DNA of 18,337 bases, taken from contig SFFY01000046.1 of assembly GCA_004556745.1 (NCBI GenBank), positions 1 through 18,337 on the forward strand. Direction: 5' to 3'. Each line of letters starts with the position of its first letter. Positions within the stretch are counted from its first letter, which is position 1. This DNA comes from Bacteroidales bacterium. Lineage in GTDB: Bacteria; Bacteroidota; Bacteroidia; Bacteroidales; Bacteroidaceae. This document shows, piece by piece, positions 16,560 through 18,337 of this stretch. A model generated the notes under the pieces. The model was not told the DNA's origin, ran no database searches, and worked only from the letters and a program-made list of their open reading frames with translations. Made by a program: the position numbers and the translations under genes.

Positions 16560-17755
16560 GCCGCCCTTTGCGTGCGGTGAGCAGCCAAGAGCCATAGTGC
16601 GCCGCCGAACAGCCAGATTTCGTAAGGGAAAGCCTGCACTTGTGCCAACGCGGCCATGCCGAGGACCGGCCATATTATTATGGTGTACCAGCAGAGGGCG
16701 TCGAATTGGCGGCGGCGTGCGTGGCGCGCGTACCAGAAGAGCAGGGCGAGCGGCAGCGGGTTGAGCGCGGCCACGAGCCAGTTGCTGCCCACGGCGGGGT
16801 GTTCCGAGAAGAAGAACAGGAAACTGACCACAAGCCCCATCAGCCCCTGCACCGCCAGCAGCAGGCCGTCCCACCACAGGGCGGTCTTGCCCGTGCGGCG
16901 TTCCCAAGCGATGAGGCCGAGGGTGAAGAGCAGCACCAGCGCCATTGCCACGCCCGGCGCGGCGGCAGGGCTGGGGGCGGAGGCTGCCTCGGTGGCAGGG
17001 AGAATGCGGCGGGGGGCGAAAGCGAGCGGCTGCACCGTGCCGTCGGGCAAGCGGCGGCGGGCGGCGGCCAAGAATTTTTCGGTATAGATGGGCGAGAACG
17101 ACTGATGCCGGCGCGTGGCAGGCGCGTCAATCTCGCAGCCCAGCACCAAGTCCTGGCCGAAACGGTCCCAAGGCGAGGCGGCTGAAAACTCGTGAATGAT
17201 GTCGCGCAGCGACTTGGCGCGTCCCTTGCTGTCGGTTGCCGCTTCCGGCCATTCTATTTGTCCGCCGGCGGCGATGTTGATCAGGTCGATGGCACGCGTG
17301 GTGCAGTTGTTGTAGAGAAAGTTGTAGCGATACGTAGCGTTTTCGGGCAGCGACTCTGTGAGCAGCGTCTTGAATATGCGTTCCTTCTCGCTGGCCGTGA
17401 GGCGCAGCACCTGTTCGTCCACGCCGCGCCCGTCGCGCCGGTACACGGCGAGGAAATGCTCCATCGTTTCCACGCCGAGCTGGTAGTCGGTCTTGCCGGC
17501 AACGAAGCGCGCCACGAAATTGGGCTGCTTGAAACTGAACATGCCGTAATTGAACACCCAGTCCTCGCCGTTGCGTAAGTCCTTGACGCGCACGGCGGTA
17601 TGGCCATACAGTTCGTAGATTTTCCTGCCCGGCGTGCAGGTGAGCAGGCTCACTTCCAGCTCGTCGCCCTCAGGCACGACCAATCCCTCGCCTTGGGCGG
17701 CAACGCCGGCGAGCGACCAGAGAAACAAAAGAGTGAGGGTGAGAAATCGGTGCAA
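16514..17755 (-). CDS. lnb: DUF4105 / Lnb-type lipoprotein N-acyltransferase
   Basis: The 413-residue protein has a signal or anchor segment (residues 1-21), a periplasmic DUF4105 domain (PF13387, Lnb N-terminal domain, about 30-240) and about five membrane segments in the C-terminal third. Key residues are His52 in YGHTAVRV and Cys151 in YNNCTTRAID, a papain-like Cys-His pair. I recall this family being identified as the enzyme adding the N-terminal acyl chain to lipoproteins in Bacteroides thetaiotaomicron, next to secA there too; I could not check this. No ATG is available: a TTG at 17755 follows an AT-rich leader and is preferred, because the TTG at 17812 coincides with the predicted transcription start. 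The last 14 residues (VGAFCKTPAVRAEW) are encoded by the inverted repeat, so the native C-terminus has been replaced. Confidence 0.82.
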   Translation of the reverse strand: MHRFLTLTLLFLWSLAGVAAQGEGLVVPEGDELEVSLLTCTPGRKIYELYGHTAVRVKDLRNGEDWVFNYGMFSFKQPNFVARFVAGKTDYQLGVETMEHFLAVYRRDGRGVDEQVLRLTASEKERIFKTLLTESLPENATYRYNFLYNNCTTRAIDLINIAAGGQIEWPEAATDSKGRAKSLRDIIHEFSAASPWDRFGQDLVLGCEIDAPATRRHQSFSPIYTEKFLAAARRRLPDGTVQPLAFAPRRILPATEAASAPSPAAAPGVAMALVLLFTLGLIAWERRTGKTALWWDGLLLAVQGLMGLVVSFLFFFSEHPAVGSNWLVAALNPLPLALLFWYARHARRRQFDALCWYTIIIWPVLGMAALAQVQAFPYEIWLFGGALWLLAAHRTQRAAVGAFCKTPAVRAEW

Positions 17756-17816
17756 GATAGGACTATATATATTAATAATGTGTAAGGGAAAGGGCAGAAT
17801 ATCAGTTTTCAATCGG

Positions 17817-17847
17817 CAAAGTTACTTTAAGCGCAGGGAAAGGCAAA
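17817..17847 (-). promoter_or_regulatory. Promoter of the lnb gene
   Basis: On the - strand TTTG (17844-17847), a 19-base spacer and TAACTTTG (17817-17824) match the Bacteroidota -33/-7 consensus fully. Transcription should start near 17810, which leaves a leader of about 55 bases to the TTG at 17755 and argues against the start at 17812. Confidence 0.85.
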
Positions 17848-18045
17848 ATAAAACCTTGCTTTTTTGGCATTTTCTGCCTTTTGAGGGGTCTTTTTTAACG
17901 TGTGTGTGCACCGAATTTGCTGCAAAAGACGTGCCGCGGCCTGTATGTCTGTAATGATTTTTCGGCAGTGCGCAGATAATTCTTCGCAAAATAGACGCAA
18001 AAGGCTTCTTCAAAAACAAATCGCCAACTCACAATCCGCAATTAT

Positions 18046-18084
18046 AATCCGCCTCGCCGCAAATCGCAGCGAGGCGGATTTTTT
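18046..18084 (+). terminator. Hairpin with T tract, twin of the one at 6010-6050
   Basis: AATCCGCCTCGC pairs with GCGAGGCGGATT over 12 bases, loop CGCAAATCGCA, then six T's (18079-18084). The 35 bases from 18046 to 18080 are the exact reverse of 6013-6047. No + strand gene precedes it in the window, so it may serve a gene beyond the right end, or be a mobile hairpin. Confidence 0.6.
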
Positions 18085-18203
18085 ATAATGTCAACAGCAC
18101 AGTGCTATTTTTCTTCGACGCTTTCTTAATGCTTTTTCTTCTTTGTCGGTAGAGTTTGCCTGCTTCGCCTCATTTGCCGTTTCGCGACCTGCGAAAGGCA
18201 AAA

Positions 18204-18333
18204 ATAGGTTTCCTCGCGCGCGTTACGCACTTTTTCCCCCCAAAAAACCTTCAACTATACACTAATCGACTTAACAGCTTGTTTTATATATAGTTACGAG
18301 TGTATAGTTTGCCTTCCCAACCCTACACTAATG
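18204..18333 (-). repeat. Dispersed terminal repeat, right copy
   Basis: On the - strand this has the same order of blocks as 135-268: CATTAGTG, CAAACTATACACTCG, GTTGAAGG, GCGTAACGCGCGCGAGGAAA. Here AACTATACACT (18253-18263) pairs perfectly with AGTGTATAGTT (18299-18309) around an AT-rich 35-base loop, so this is the better preserved copy. Confidence 0.65.
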
Positions 18334-18337
18334 ACGG

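Larger units (their letters stand above)
17756..18337. other. Gene-free right end
   Basis: This stretch holds the lnb leader and promoter (to 17847), a hairpin at 18046-18084, a second hairpin near 18173-18204 (TTTGCCGTTTCGC against GCGAAAGGCAAA, with one mismatch), and the right copy of the terminal repeat (18204-18333). No supported gene is seen on either strand. Confidence 0.7.

Noticed and set aside
14928..16580. Long + strand open frame opposite the PafA-like gene
   Set aside because: Antisense shadow: no recognisable domain, and the opposite strand has a signal peptide and a full-length family match.

Overview
The window reads as chromosomal DNA of a member of the Bacteroidota, order Bacteroidales, probably Prevotellaceae. 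The reasons are the rpmB-rpmG-DUF4295 ribosomal operon, a roughly 1,100-residue SecA, a DUF4105/Lnb lipoprotein N-acyltransferase, a PafA-type phosphatase paralogue, and several promoters of the Bacteroidota type (TAnnTTTG at -7). There is no rRNA, tRNA, transposase, integrase or CRISPR array. The family assignment below order level is inference.

Layout. Bases 1-487 are non-coding and repeat-rich. From 523 to 2960, on the + strand, come a small membrane protein, the two halves of a split threonine/serine exporter (ThrE) and a LysR regulator, closed by a strong terminator at 2982-3029. Bases 3030-3566 hold a composite non-coding repeat element. On the - strand, 3567-5434 encodes a Cu/Zn-type efflux permease with a C-terminal HMA domain, translationally coupled to an unusual HMA-AraC regulator. 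Bases 5456-6074 hold a mirrored GACAAC/GTTGTC array, another dispersed repeat and a terminator. All remaining genes are on the - strand. Reading in transcription order from the right end they are: lnb (DUF4105), a PafA-like protein that appears to have lost its catalytic residues, secA, an S8 (subtilisin) peptidase, xseA, xseB, trmB, then from its own promoter rpmB, rpmG and DUF4295. Bases 17756-18337 hold the lnb leader and promoter, a hairpin and another dispersed repeat.

How the genes work together. ThrE halves plus LysR form an amino-acid export module with possible self-control. The permease and HMA-AraC protein form a metal efflux module in which the regulator carries its own soft-metal motif. 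lnb, the PafA-like gene, secA and the S8 peptidase are all envelope or secretion functions. xseA-xseB-trmB is a tightly overlapped DNA/tRNA maintenance operon, and rpmB-rpmG-DUF4295 is ribosomal.

The most striking non-genic feature is that almost every long gap is filled by a few short, structured repeat families that recur within the window in both orientations. Both window ends carry copies of the same repeat in opposite orientation, which suggests an assembly contig that broke at repeats. The best candidates for something under-described are the PafA-like pseudoenzyme next to lnb and secA, the HMA-AraC metal regulator, the mirrored GACAAC array, and a repeat element that supplies the last 14 or so residues of Lnb.
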